From Marine Group I thaumarchaeote (GTDB lineage: Archaea; Thermoproteota; Nitrososphaeria; Nitrososphaerales; Nitrosopumilaceae): a DNA stretch of 64,000 nt. A program made the translations under genes and the position numbers. The notes under the pieces were generated by a model. It did not search any database and was not told where the DNA came from. It saw only the letters and a list, made by a program, of their open reading frames with translations. The DNA lies in the NCBI GenBank assembly GCA_013390905.1, contig JACATG010000002.1, forward strand, positions 1-64,000, given 5' to 3'. Within the stretch, counting starts at the first letter, position 1. Each line of letters starts with the position of its first letter. This document shows positions 51,408 through 60,594 of this stretch, piece after piece.

Positions 51408-51902
51408 CTAATTTCTTACATGTTTTTCGTAAAAACCGATAGCTAGCTCTTGTATTTCAGATTGAATAGAGCCTGGTCTTTCATCTCTAATTTTTTTAAT
51501 TGCTTCATCTGTTGAAAATTTTTTGTATTTTACAAAGTAGCATGCAAGAATTGTTCCTGCTCTTCCCATTCCAGCAGCACAATGAACCATTACAGCTTGA
51601 TCGTTTTTGATTTGTTCATGGATAAAATCTACTGCTAAATCTATTTTATCCATATCAGGTGCGCTCAGATCAGTAGTTGGTACATGTAGATAATCAATAT
51701 CTTTTACCCAGTTATCTGGTAGAGCATTCTCAGTCATAGTTACAATTGATTTTACTCCTTGGTTTAGAACCCAATCAAACTCATCTGAACTTGTTGGCAT
51801 TCCAGAACCAGCTAATTTTTTTTCAATTAGCCAAGAGAAGTTAGTTGGTTTTTTTGTAATTTTGCCATGAACCTTTCTCCAGATATTTCCAGGTTTACTC
51901 AT
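51408..51902 (-). CDS. Dual-specificity/tyrosine phosphatase
   Basis: From ATG 51902 the protein is 164 aa and contains the phosphatase loop MVHCAAGMGRAGTILA (HCx5R) and the general acid region TTDLSAPDMD. It removes phosphate from protein or nucleotide substrates; the target is unknown. The start was chosen because a TATA-like AAAAATATGG is about 25-30 nt upstream; a longer frame starts 33 nt earlier. Confidence 0.85.
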   Translation of the reverse strand: MSKPGNIWRKVHGKITKKPTNFSWLIEKKLAGSGMPTSSDEFDWVLNQGVKSIVTMTENALPDNWVKDIDYLHVPTTDLSAPDMDKIDLAVDFIHEQIKNDQAVMVHCAAGMGRAGTILACYFVKYKKFSTDEAIKKIRDERPGSIQSEIQELAIGFYEKHVRN

Positions 51903-51957
51903 GTAAAGTATTGATATTTTCCATATTTTTAGCATTACGGAATTGTATGTGAGTAGA

Positions 51958-52599
51958 TTATGATGCTATTGCTCTTACAGGAGAACCTGTAGCATCTTTA
52001 AGCTTCAGTGGAAGAATTGTAAAATTAAATTCCTTTGATGAAATTTTGTTCAAGTTTACTAGATTCTCAACAATTAAAATATTATTTTTTGACAAAATGT
52101 GATGAACGCTAAATGATTCATCTTTTCCGAGATCTATACTTGGAGAATCTATTCCAACTAGGTTGATCTTTTTTGATGCAAGATATTTGGCTGCTGATAT
52201 AGTCAATCCCGGATTTTCTGTGAAGTAGTTATCTTTTTTCAAATTTTTTTGCCATCCAGTAAAGAAGAAGACAGATAAGTAATTAGGAATCTTTCCATTC
52301 CTTTTTTCAAATGTAGTAATATCTAATTTGGTAATGGCAGTATTCTTAGTTTTTTGGAGTTTGATTAGTGTAGCTTTTCCTATTAGTCTATCAAGTAAAA
52401 TTTGGTGGATTTTAAGACCATTTTTTACAAAATGATATGGTGCATCAAGATGTGTTCCAGTGTGTGAACTTAAGAATAATAGTTCAAGATTATACCCATC
52501 CTCCTTAAGATCAGACCAAAGAATGAATTGAGGTTTTGGAGAACCAGGAAAGATTGGAATGGATTTTGATATTGTTAGTGTTAGATCTATTGGTTTCAC
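51958..52599 (-). CDS. Cyclase family protein (kynurenine formamidase-like)
   Basis: The 213-aa protein has SHTGTHLDAPYHFVKNG, the HxGTHxDxPxH metal motif of the cyclase/KynB family, and NLVGIDSPSIDLG. It would hydrolyse an amide or ester such as N-formylkynurenine or related compounds. It follows the phosphatase in the opposite direction of the microproteins, 23 nt apart. Confidence 0.84.
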   Translation of the reverse strand: MKPIDLTLTISKSIPIFPGSPKPQFILWSDLKEDGYNLELLFLSSHTGTHLDAPYHFVKNGLKIHQILLDRLIGKATLIKLQKTKNTAITKLDITTFEKRNGKIPNYLSVFFFTGWQKNLKKDNYFTENPGLTISAAKYLASKKINLVGIDSPSIDLGKDESFSVHHILSKNNILIVENLVNLNKISSKEFNFTILPLKLKDATGSPVRAIAS

Positions 52600-52675
52600 A
52601 CTAACAAATCATAATGGTAATTAATCAGTTTTTGAACTATGAAAGATTAAATTACTGTTTGATAAAAAATTTCTT

Positions 52676-52933
52676 GTGCCTACTGCATATGTTTTATTAA
52701 ATTCTGATTTAGGATCAGACGAGTCTATCATTAATGAAGTAAAACAGATTCTTGCTGAAGAAGATGTCACATTTGAGGTTCAAGGTGTATATGGAGTATA
52801 CGACATTGTTTTGAAGTTGTCTTCGGGTGATAGTGAAAACCTACGTGCAATTATCACTAACAAAGTCAGAAAAATCAGCAAAGTTCAGTCAACATTGACT
52901 ATGATGGTAATAGAAGAGCAGGAAAACCTATAG
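52676..52933 (+). CDS. Stand-alone Lrp/AsnC ligand-binding (RAM) domain protein
   Basis: The 85-aa protein is only the effector domain: YVLLNSDLGSDESIINEV, VQGVYGVYDIVLKL, and ISKVQSTLTMMVIEE. It has no DNA-binding domain. It may sense amino acids and act with full-length Lrp partners. Start is GTG. Confidence 0.85.
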   Translation: MPTAYVLLNSDLGSDESIINEVKQILAEEDVTFEVQGVYGVYDIVLKLSSGDSENLRAIITNKVRKISKVQSTLTMMVIEEQENL

Positions 52934-54079
52934 CTTCTTTATTGCATCAATAACCTGAAGCATTTCATATTCTGTGTTAAAAAAGTGAGGAGATGCTCGT
53001 ATTATCTTTTTTTCCATAATTTCTCTTACTGCCAAAATAATATTTTGTTTTTCAAGTTTATCAACTACTTCTTGTGAATCAAAACCATCGATGTTAAAAG
53101 ATACAATACTGGTTCTATCATTTGGATCTTCTGGTCCATATAAAATAACATTTGGGATTTTTGATAATTCTTCTCTCAAAAGATTTGACAGGTTTTGGTT
53201 TTTTTCATGAATATTTTTCAACCCAAAGTTTAGCAAGTAGATTATAGATGATTCTAATCCAACTATTCCTACATAATTTCTAAAACCAGTTTGAAATTTG
53301 TCTGGTAGTTCTTTAAAAACAAGATTTGTATCATCATAAATTATTGCAGATTCACCACCAATTGTCATTGGTTCTAATAATTCACTTGATTTTCTATTAC
53401 AATAAAACAAGCCAGTTCCCATTGGACCACAAAGCCATTTGGAGCCATTAAATGACATGAAATTACATTTAATCTTAGATACATCAATGTCACCTATACA
53501 TCCTACAGTTTGAGCACTATCAATAAAGAATGGAACTCTATCTTGAAGAATATTTCCGATTTCTTCTACAGGCAATATTGAACCAGTGTTATACAGAGCA
53601 TGACTTAGAGATACTAGTTTTGTGTTAATATCAATATAAGATTCTAGATCATCTAATTTGAAAAAACCGTTTTCATCTATAGGAAGATTTTTTATTGAAA
53701 TTTTTTCTTTTAATTTAATCCAAGGATAAAAGTTTGAATGATGTTCATGCGTCATTCCACGAATTATTATGTTGGAACTAGCATCAAAAGAGAGGCCATT
53801 TGCTACAATATTGATCCCATCAGTAGTACTTTGAGTAAGAACAACTTCATCAGGTTGACAGGAGATAATTTTTGCAATTATTTTTCTTACGTTACGTATT
53901 TTTTCAGTAACAAATGTTTCTGAATCCTTAGAATCTGGTCCAATTGAATTGTATGAGATTAGAAACTCTTTCATGGCTTCAATGCTCTGAGAAGGCATTA
54001 GAGAGACTGATGCATTGTTTAGATAGATTTTGCCTGAATTAGGAAAATCACTTGAAATATCTTTTGATACTAAATTCAT
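52928..54079 (-). CDS. Class V aminotransferase, cysteine desulfurase-like
   Basis: The 383-aa PLP enzyme has YLNNASVSLMPSQS, VVLTQSTTDGINIVANGL, FFIDSAQTVGCIGDIDV and the PLP lysine in MSFNGSKWLCGPMGTGLFY. It belongs to the NifS/isopenicillin-epimerase branch. The active-site cysteine of true desulfurases is not clear in the usual loop, so the reaction is uncertain. Confidence 0.85.
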   Translation of the reverse strand: MNLVSKDISSDFPNSGKIYLNNASVSLMPSQSIEAMKEFLISYNSIGPDSKDSETFVTEKIRNVRKIIAKIISCQPDEVVLTQSTTDGINIVANGLSFDASSNIIIRGMTHEHHSNFYPWIKLKEKISIKNLPIDENGFFKLDDLESYIDINTKLVSLSHALYNTGSILPVEEIGNILQDRVPFFIDSAQTVGCIGDIDVSKIKCNFMSFNGSKWLCGPMGTGLFYCNRKSSELLEPMTIGGESAIIYDDTNLVFKELPDKFQTGFRNYVGIVGLESSIIYLLNFGLKNIHEKNQNLSNLLREELSKIPNVILYGPEDPNDRTSIVSFNIDGFDSQEVVDKLEKQNIILAVREIMEKKIIRASPHFFNTEYEMLQVIDAIKKL

Positions 54080-54102
54080 TATTATATCTGTAAAATGCTA
54101 AA

Positions 54103-54726
54103 GTGGTGTTGAATAAAAGTCCTGAGCAGATTTTAGATAATAGTTTAACACATATTCAAAATGAATTTGGGAAGAACATTCCAAGTATTGTGTTATGCTC
54201 AGACCCTTTTCATAAAGCAGAATTTCTTAACAGACTAATCAACTCCAGCGAAAGTCCAATAATTTTTGTAGATATGGATTTACTTTATACTGGATATGTT
54301 GAATCTGGAATGATTCAGAAAAAAAACAATGTAATAATTTTTCATCCTAATAAAGCAAGTTGGAAAGAAAAATTATCAGAAATCATAACTAAAGTATCAA
54401 AGAAGAGATTCCTAGTTGTAATTGATTCATTCAATGGAGTTTACAATATGTTTGATGATCTTGAATCTGCTAGATTCATCAATTCATGTATTATGTTACT
54501 CGCATCTGTTGGAAGAAAAACAAGTTCATCTGTTGTTATAACTACAATGGCAAGAAAGAAAGAAGATAATGGATGGATATTATCACCAGGGGGAAAACAG
54601 ATCATAAAATCAAAAAAAACAGGAATTTATTTACTTAAAAAAATTGAAAATAATTTAGTCATAAGTACTCTTGAAGATATGGATACAAGTTCAAAGATAT
54701 TCAAAATAGAACAAGAAAAGCATTGA
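54103..54726 (+). CDS. RecA/KaiC-fold protein without a P-loop
   Basis: The 207-aa protein has the strand order of a RecA-like ATPase: SPIIFVDMDLLY, RFLVVIDSFNGVYN as a Walker B-like strand, and SSVVITTMARKK. Where Walker A is expected the sequence is LCSDPFHKAE, with no GxxxxGK[ST]. It probably cannot bind ATP in the usual way and may be a structural or partner form of RadA/KaiC-type proteins. Start is GTG. Confidence 0.65.
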   Translation: MVLNKSPEQILDNSLTHIQNEFGKNIPSIVLCSDPFHKAEFLNRLINSSESPIIFVDMDLLYTGYVESGMIQKKNNVIIFHPNKASWKEKLSEIITKVSKKRFLVVIDSFNGVYNMFDDLESARFINSCIMLLASVGRKTSSSVVITTMARKKEDNGWILSPGGKQIIKSKKTGIYLLKKIENNLVISTLEDMDTSSKIFKIEQEKH

Positions 54727-54786
54727 TTTTGATTTTTTTGCGATCAATAAGTGAAACGGCGTTATAAGAGACATTTTTGAGGCAAG

Positions 54787-54795
54787 TTATATTAA
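54787..54795 (+). promoter_or_regulatory. TATA box of the ferredoxin gene
   Basis: TTATATTAA lies 25 nt before ATG 54821, giving a leaderless mRNA. Confidence 0.5.
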
Positions 54796-54820
54796 GCCAA
54801 AAATCATAAAATTTTTCATA

Positions 54821-55120
54821 ATGCCAGTAGCAATACTTCCAGACATCAGTGAACAGATGTGTATAGGTTGTGCACTATGTGTAGAAATCTGTACAACTCT
54901 TGGTCCAGATGTCCTTAGAGTAAAACCAGTTGAAGGCTGGAAAAGAGGTAAAGCATTTGTATTTTATCCAGAAAGATGCATCACAGATGGTGCATGCATA
55001 GGTGTATGCCCAACAAAAGCAATCTTTTGGATGAGACCAATGGACTTTACTGTTGGACAACCAGTTCCACTATACAAGGACTCAGTCTTCGTTAAAGGTT
55101 GGACCGAATTAATCGATTAG
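54821..55120 (+). CDS. 2[4Fe-4S] ferredoxin
   Basis: The 99-aa protein has two cluster sites: CIGCALCVEIC and CITDGACIGVCPTKAI. The second has three extra residues between its first two cysteines, as in some longer ferredoxins, and there is a 35-residue C-terminal tail (MRPMDFTVGQPVPLYKD). It carries low-potential electrons in the cytoplasm. Its partners are not in the window. Confidence 0.9.
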   Translation: MPVAILPDISEQMCIGCALCVEICTTLGPDVLRVKPVEGWKRGKAFVFYPERCITDGACIGVCPTKAIFWMRPMDFTVGQPVPLYKDSVFVKGWTELID

Positions 55121-55156
55121 ATTAGTTCAATCATTTTTTCATTTCTTTTTATTATT

Positions 55157-56347
55157 TTAGATTTTTACAGTACCAGGTTTGCTTTGGCCAGAATATTTTT
55201 TAGGTTTTCTAAATTTTGATGTCCAACCACTTTTTTGTTTTTTGTTTGATTTCTTTGAAAGGTTATCTAACATTTCATATGTAATTGTAAATCCATATCC
55301 AACCATGGTAGCATTTTTCTCATAGATCTCCTTGTTAGGTACAAATTCATCAGCTAAATCTTTGATTTTTTTGGTTTTTAGATCGAATAATTGAATTTTT
55401 TTACCATTTTCAAGTTTGATTATTGCATCGCCACTTAATCCTTGAATTGAAAAGTTTTCAAAAAATCGTATTGAGCCACCTTGTTTCAATTCAATTACAG
55501 AATCATGGGTGAATTTTCCTCCATAAAATAAAATTTCACGTGCAGAAAGTGTTACATCATCTTCAACATTAAGAATAATTATTGTATTAGCATCAAGTAA
55601 AACAGTGTTTACTGCATTTTCAGCAATAATTTTTCCATTTGGGGCTGAAATGTATGTTTTGTATTCTTGAATCTTAAAAATGCCAACCCTTCCTTCTGGA
55701 TCTTCAACTCTATATTTTCTACCAAAGACATTTCCTATTATAATATCTCCATTATCTGCAATAATTCTAGCACCATTCTCAATTTTGTATTTAGTTTCTA
55801 AGGGATTAACAAATTTGAAATTACCTTTAGTCAGATGTATGTTTGTTCTATATTCTTGTGTCCATGAGGGACTAGTTATACTTCCTTGCATAATTATCGA
55901 GCCATCATATGTTAGATTTCCAGCCATAAAATTTCCTTTAATTGATAGAACACCATTTGCTTTTCTTTCTAGCTCAATTTCTCCAAGAGTTTTTGATCCA
56001 AATAATCTTGTTGCAGTCAAGTTTGATCTATTCAAAGCTGCTGCCCATTCTTCAGCAGTTTTCATTTCTTTTGATAGTTGCTGACCTAGAATCTGATTCT
56101 TTCTTCTAACTTCAGCTTCAGTATCACCAGAAAACACTCTCGAGTTTCTTATTTTTTCAATGTATGTATCAGGATATTTTTTACCAATTTTGAGATCTTC
56201 ATATGCTTGTTTTATTTTTATGAATTGTTCATTTTCCCCACCACGATCTGAATGAAATTGTAATGCTAATCGTCTAAATGCATTTCGAGTTTCTTTCTTA
56301 GTTGAACCTTCCACAATTCCTAAAATATCATAATTGCTTTCTACCAT
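55157..56347 (-). CDS. J-domain protein with beta-solenoid C-terminus and HSD motif
   Basis: Residues 1-60 are a J-domain (YDILGIVEGSTKKETRNAF, FIKIKQAYEDLK), but the loop needed to activate Hsp70 reads HSD (H32-S33-D34) instead of HPD. Residues 80-360 form short beta strands with repeated Gly/Asn turns (GNLTYDGSIIMQGSI, SGDAIIKLENGKKI), like a polymer-forming or solenoid domain. No membrane helix. The fusion is unusual; it may be a scaffold protein rather than a DnaJ co-chaperone. Confidence 0.75.
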   Translation of the reverse strand: MVESNYDILGIVEGSTKKETRNAFRRLALQFHSDRGGENEQFIKIKQAYEDLKIGKKYPDTYIEKIRNSRVFSGDTEAEVRRKNQILGQQLSKEMKTAEEWAAALNRSNLTATRLFGSKTLGEIELERKANGVLSIKGNFMAGNLTYDGSIIMQGSITSPSWTQEYRTNIHLTKGNFKFVNPLETKYKIENGARIIADNGDIIIGNVFGRKYRVEDPEGRVGIFKIQEYKTYISAPNGKIIAENAVNTVLLDANTIIILNVEDDVTLSAREILFYGGKFTHDSVIELKQGGSIRFFENFSIQGLSGDAIIKLENGKKIQLFDLKTKKIKDLADEFVPNKEIYEKNATMVGYGFTITYEMLDNLSKKSNKKQKSGWTSKFRKPKKYSGQSKPGTVKI

Positions 56348-56413
56348 ATTTACATCAACTAGGTTAATTTTTCATAATTCCTATACTTGTAGGTTATTAC
56401 ACCATGATAAATT

Positions 56414-57778
56414 CTAAGATTCTGGATAATCGTCAAATGGATTAGTTGTTTTGTAATTTTTCATTTCTTCATCAAAGAAGAATTTTTCAGTAAGTGCAGG
56501 TTTTAGATCGTCTAACCAAATTGCATTCTCATCATATTTTGCAAAAAATGGAATTTGTACCCAATCAGGGTTTCTGCCCTGCAAAAATCTCAAAACAATT
56601 ACCCTCTGATTATTTAGAGTTGCAGTGCCAATAACGTGTACTTTTCCTGGAGTTGCAGACATACTAGGTCCACGAACAGTTCTTGCCAACCCACTTACTG
56701 AAGAATAGGCTTTTCTGAAAATTTCATATGCCTTTACTAGAGGAACTCCAAAGTAGTGTTGAGCACCAGTATCTCTAACGACAAACATGTAATATGGAAT
56801 ACATCCTAACTGAACCTGCTTACTCCACATTTTTGCCCACATTGCTGAATCGTCATTAATATGTGCTAAAAGAGGAGATTGAGTTCTAATTTCTGCACCG
56901 GTTGTCCTCACTTGTTGAATTGCATTTTTAACAGAATCTGTTGATAATTCATTCAAATGATTAAAGTGAGCCATAAATGCAAGATGTAATCCATTATCAG
57001 TAATCTTTCTAAAAATATCTAACATTTCTTGAGAATCAGAATCTGTTAAAAATTTGTAAGGCCAATAAGATAGAGCTTTTGTTCCAATTCTAATTGTTTT
57101 AAGATTTGGAAGTTTTGCATCAATTAAAGTATCAATATATGTTGAAAATACTTTGGCTTTCATAATCATTGGATCACCCCCTGTAAAGAGTACATCACTG
57201 ATCTCTGGATGCTCTATAAGATATTGAACAAGTTGTTCACCCTCTCGCATTGCAAATTTCATTTCATCCATTCCAACAAATTGTGGCCATCTGAAACAAA
57301 AAGTACAGTATGCATGACAAGTTTGACTTTGACTAGGGAAGAAAAGACAGGTTTCCCTGTACTTATGTTGCATACCATATAACTTGGTTCCATCCTTTAG
57401 TGATGGAACATTAAGTTCCATTTGGCCTGCTGGATGTGGATTTAGTTGTAAACGAATTTCATTTGCAATAGATGTTATTTCTTTTTTGTCAGGATTATTT
57501 TTTAAAAGAGTTGCCATTTTTTCATAATGTTCTGGTTTCAACATTCCTTTTTGGGGAAAAGTTAAAACATAAATTGGATCGTTTGGGATATTGTTCCAAT
57601 CAATTAATTGTTCAACAACGTAGTTATTTGCTTTAAATGGTAAAACATTTCCTACAACTTCCATCTCAAATCGAGTTTCTTCAGAAAGATTCTGAATTTG
57701 TGGGAGTTCACGAAAATTTGATAATGTGTATGATTTTAGTGATGGTGAATCATCCCAGATTGATTCTTGATAGGTCAT
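56414..57778 (-). CDS. KamA-like radical SAM protein (lysine 2,3-aminomutase family)
   Basis: The 454-aa protein has the radical SAM motif CHAYCTFCFR (CxxxCxxC), LFTGGDPMIMKAK and a later APK/PGK region (GPSMSATPGKVHVIG) where KamA binds PLP. Length and layout match lysine aminomutase, which makes beta-lysine, a compatible solute in archaea. The substrate is not proven; glutamate 2,3-aminomutases look alike. Divergent from the MscS gene. Confidence 0.85.
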   Translation of the reverse strand: MTYQESIWDDSPSLKSYTLSNFRELPQIQNLSEETRFEMEVVGNVLPFKANNYVVEQLIDWNNIPNDPIYVLTFPQKGMLKPEHYEKMATLLKNNPDKKEITSIANEIRLQLNPHPAGQMELNVPSLKDGTKLYGMQHKYRETCLFFPSQSQTCHAYCTFCFRWPQFVGMDEMKFAMREGEQLVQYLIEHPEISDVLFTGGDPMIMKAKVFSTYIDTLIDAKLPNLKTIRIGTKALSYWPYKFLTDSDSQEMLDIFRKITDNGLHLAFMAHFNHLNELSTDSVKNAIQQVRTTGAEIRTQSPLLAHINDDSAMWAKMWSKQVQLGCIPYYMFVVRDTGAQHYFGVPLVKAYEIFRKAYSSVSGLARTVRGPSMSATPGKVHVIGTATLNNQRVIVLRFLQGRNPDWVQIPFFAKYDENAIWLDDLKPALTEKFFFDEEMKNYKTTNPFDDYPES

Positions 57779-57903
57779 TTAGTAAATTAAACATTAGTCC
57801 TTGATAAAAGTTACAGGCTTTTTACGCATGAAAATTTTTAAATTTAATAAAAGTTTGATAAAAATTTCAATCAATAATGATAATAGAAGTTAACTTTGTA
57901 TTC

Positions 57904-57911
57904 TATATTAA
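57904..57911 (+). promoter_or_regulatory. TATA box of the MscS gene
   Basis: TATATTAA lies 22 nt before ATG 57934. The GGAG near 57924 is in the same stretch, so a very short leader is possible. Confidence 0.45.
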
Positions 57912-57933
57912 ACTGTGATTTAATGGAGTAGAT

Positions 57934-59673
57934 ATGGCTGAGGAAGAAGTTACACAGATTTCTGTAGGAGAATTTGAAACAATACCTCAACTTCTGGCTT
58001 CTTCAGAGTCTCTTCAGATAGCCTTTGTTCTTTTAATCATTGGTTTGGTAATTATTGGAGTAATTTACCGTAAATTTTCTAATTGGATTTTATCGCAAAA
58101 ATTCAACTATACACAACCAGATGCTTCTAGATTTGTTCGCAAGGCAGTGCTACCATTTTTTGCAATAGTTTTAGTATCATCCATTAATGTTTACATACAA
58201 ACTACTGAGTTATTTGAAGCAGAGAATACAATTAGTGGTACGGATAAATCCGATACTGCTGAAAAATTTGCAAAAATTCTTAATTCTATTAACATACTAG
58301 TTATTGGTTGGACAATATCACACTTAGTTCCGATTGCTTTAGCAAAACGTGACAAATCTATTCTGGAAAGAGAAGATTATGAAATGTGGAATGACAAGCG
58401 AGGATTTACAGACGATGATGATGAATTATTCTACAAATGCTTCAAGTGGAGTCCACCTCAGACAACTCCTTTTGACATGAAAGATGATGAATTTCAAAAA
58501 TATATCCAAACAGAGGATGGTCTAAAATTTCTTGAAAAATATCGCACTTCCGCGGGTTTACCTGTTGGTGGTTATGATAAACTAGTAGATGAACCATTTG
58601 TAGAATGGAAAAAATCAGAGAGAGTAAAATATAAAAAATATTATGAAAATTGTATAACTGGAAAAAACCAGACAGGACAAAAACTAAGACCAGGACGTGT
58701 GCCAGAAGAAATTTATCCTATAGATAAGTGGCGAGAACAGAAGAGACAAAATAACTATGAACCAATAATTCCAAGTTCGAGACCACCAGGATATGCAAGG
58801 AAGCAAAAAGAAGGAGTTCCAAGATCTGCAAAACAAGTTCTTCCTATAGGAATTTTTCTTGCTACAATACTTGGTGTAGTTACATGGTGGGGAGTAGACT
58901 TGGTGGTTTTGGCAACTGCAACTGGGGGACTTGCACTCGGTATAGGACTTGCACTAAAAGAAACAATGGAAAACTACTTTGCATATATCATGATAAAGAA
59001 AGACAAGGTTATCAAAGTAGGTGATAGGGTAACTTTGCCTAGTGGATACAACGGTCTAGTATACAAAATTACACCTAGAGTAACCTATATCAGACATGGT
59101 CTTAACGAGTCTTTGGCAATTATTCCCACAAAACAAATCGTCTCAGAAGAAATAATCAATTTTACTAAAGAATTCAAGCTTGTTCCTGCCTCTATTGATG
59201 TTGGAGTTTCATATCTAAATAATCCTGTGCAAGTAGAAGCAATTCTAATTAAGATAGGTAAACGTGCCATGATAGAAGTTAAGGATGGAGAGGGTAAACA
59301 TCTAGCCAGACAGAAAAGATGTCCGTATCTTGATAAACACCAACCAAGTTGTGGATGTGATAAAGAATTATACGTAGATATAGGTGATCCTGTTGTAAGA
59401 TTTAACAATTTTAACGATTCAGCACTTGATTTTGGACTCAGAGTGTTTGTGCGAGATTATGGTTCTCAGTTTAGAATGAAAAGTGAAATGCGAACAATCA
59501 TGTACGAAGAATTCAAAAAGTATGACATTAGAATTCCATGGCCTATACGAACTGTTTACCAAGGCGATGAGAAAAGTGAAGCAGAGGAAATTGGTAAATT
59601 CGATGAAATGCGTAACAAAGTGGTTAAGAAGTATGGCCCCAAAAAGACTGATGGTGCAGCAGAAGATGATTAA
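57934..59673 (+). CDS. MscS-type mechanosensitive channel with large soluble insertion
   Basis: The 579-aa protein has membrane helices around 28-48, 70-88, 115-135 and 303-325 and the Gly/Ala pore helix TATGGLALGIGLALKETMENYFA (329 on, cut here) followed by the MscS beta domain (KVGDRVTLPSGYNGLVYKI). Two additions are odd: an about 150-residue charged insertion (140-300) between helices, and a C463/C473/C475 group (RCPYLDKHQPSCGCD) inserted in the beta domain. It releases solutes on osmotic downshock; the inserts may gate or sense. Confidence 0.82.
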   Translation: MAEEEVTQISVGEFETIPQLLASSESLQIAFVLLIIGLVIIGVIYRKFSNWILSQKFNYTQPDASRFVRKAVLPFFAIVLVSSINVYIQTTELFEAENTISGTDKSDTAEKFAKILNSINILVIGWTISHLVPIALAKRDKSILEREDYEMWNDKRGFTDDDDELFYKCFKWSPPQTTPFDMKDDEFQKYIQTEDGLKFLEKYRTSAGLPVGGYDKLVDEPFVEWKKSERVKYKKYYENCITGKNQTGQKLRPGRVPEEIYPIDKWREQKRQNNYEPIIPSSRPPGYARKQKEGVPRSAKQVLPIGIFLATILGVVTWWGVDLVVLATATGGLALGIGLALKETMENYFAYIMIKKDKVIKVGDRVTLPSGYNGLVYKITPRVTYIRHGLNESLAIIPTKQIVSEEIINFTKEFKLVPASIDVGVSYLNNPVQVEAILIKIGKRAMIEVKDGEGKHLARQKRCPYLDKHQPSCGCDKELYVDIGDPVVRFNNFNDSALDFGLRVFVRDYGSQFRMKSEMRTIMYEEFKKYDIRIPWPIRTVYQGDEKSEAEEIGKFDEMRNKVVKKYGPKKTDGAAEDD

Positions 59674-59712
59674 TCTTCTCAAAACTTAAGAATCCCATCA
59701 AATCACATTTTC

Positions 59713-60594
59713 TTGTTGAGTAAGCTATCAGTAATTTCAGGAAAATTGTCAGAAGATATAGCTAAAAGATTATCAAAAAAACTAAAAGCAAATCTTGTAA
59801 AATCAGAAGTTAGAATTTTCCCTGATGGAGAAAGTAAGATTACTCTTAGTGGAAATATATCGAAAAGAAAATCAATTGTTGTACAGTCAATTTATCCTCC
59901 CGTCGATACTAATCTTGTGCAAGCATTATCATTAATTTCAAAAGCAAAAGAAGTATCATCAAAAGTAACTGCTGTCATTCCGTACATGGGATATGCAAGA
60001 CAAGATAGAGAATTTTTACCAGGTGAAATTGTTACGATGAAAGTTCTTGGGAAATTGTTTAAAGCTGCTGGCGCATCAAAAATAATTACTGTTGATATCC
60101 ATAGTATGGTTGGTCTCAAGCACTTTAATATGAAATCAAAAAATGTAACTGCAATTCCAGATCTAGTAAAATATTTTAAGAAATTAAGCCTAAAAAATCC
60201 CTTGATTGTTTCACCTGATCAAGGTGGAAAAGATAGAGCAAAAGAATTTGCAAAAGAGTTTGATTCAGAGTATATTTCACTAGAAAAAAAAAGAGACCGA
60301 AAAACAGGTAAAGTACAAATTAAAACAAAAAATACAGATAAAGTTGCTGACAGAGATCTGATTTTAGTTGATGATATGATAAGTACGGGAGAAAGTATAA
60401 TCAAGGCTACACAATTTCTTAAAAAACAAAAATGTAAGAGAGTATATGTTGCATGTACACATGCTCTTTTAATGAACGATGCAGAAAAAAAGATAAGAAA
60501 GGCAGGTGTTACAAAGATTGTTTGTACAAACACAATTCCAAGTAAAACATCAATCGTTGATGTTTCCAATACAATTGCACAGGCAATAATGTAA
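59713..60594 (+). CDS. prs: Ribose-phosphate pyrophosphokinase (PRPP synthetase)
   Basis: The 293-aa protein has VRIFPDGESKITLSG, IPYMGYARQDREFLPGE, the flexible ATP region and VDDMISTGESIIKAT (PRPP loop). It makes PRPP for nucleotides, histidine and tryptophan. Start is one of two adjacent TTG codons. It heads the prs-trmG10-rnz-sir2 operon; its TAA shares a base with the next ATG. Confidence 0.94.
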   Translation: MLSKLSVISGKLSEDIAKRLSKKLKANLVKSEVRIFPDGESKITLSGNISKRKSIVVQSIYPPVDTNLVQALSLISKAKEVSSKVTAVIPYMGYARQDREFLPGEIVTMKVLGKLFKAAGASKIITVDIHSMVGLKHFNMKSKNVTAIPDLVKYFKKLSLKNPLIVSPDQGGKDRAKEFAKEFDSEYISLEKKRDRKTGKVQIKTKNTDKVADRDLILVDDMISTGESIIKATQFLKKQKCKRVYVACTHALLMNDAEKKIRKAGVTKIVCTNTIPSKTSIVDVSNTIAQAIM

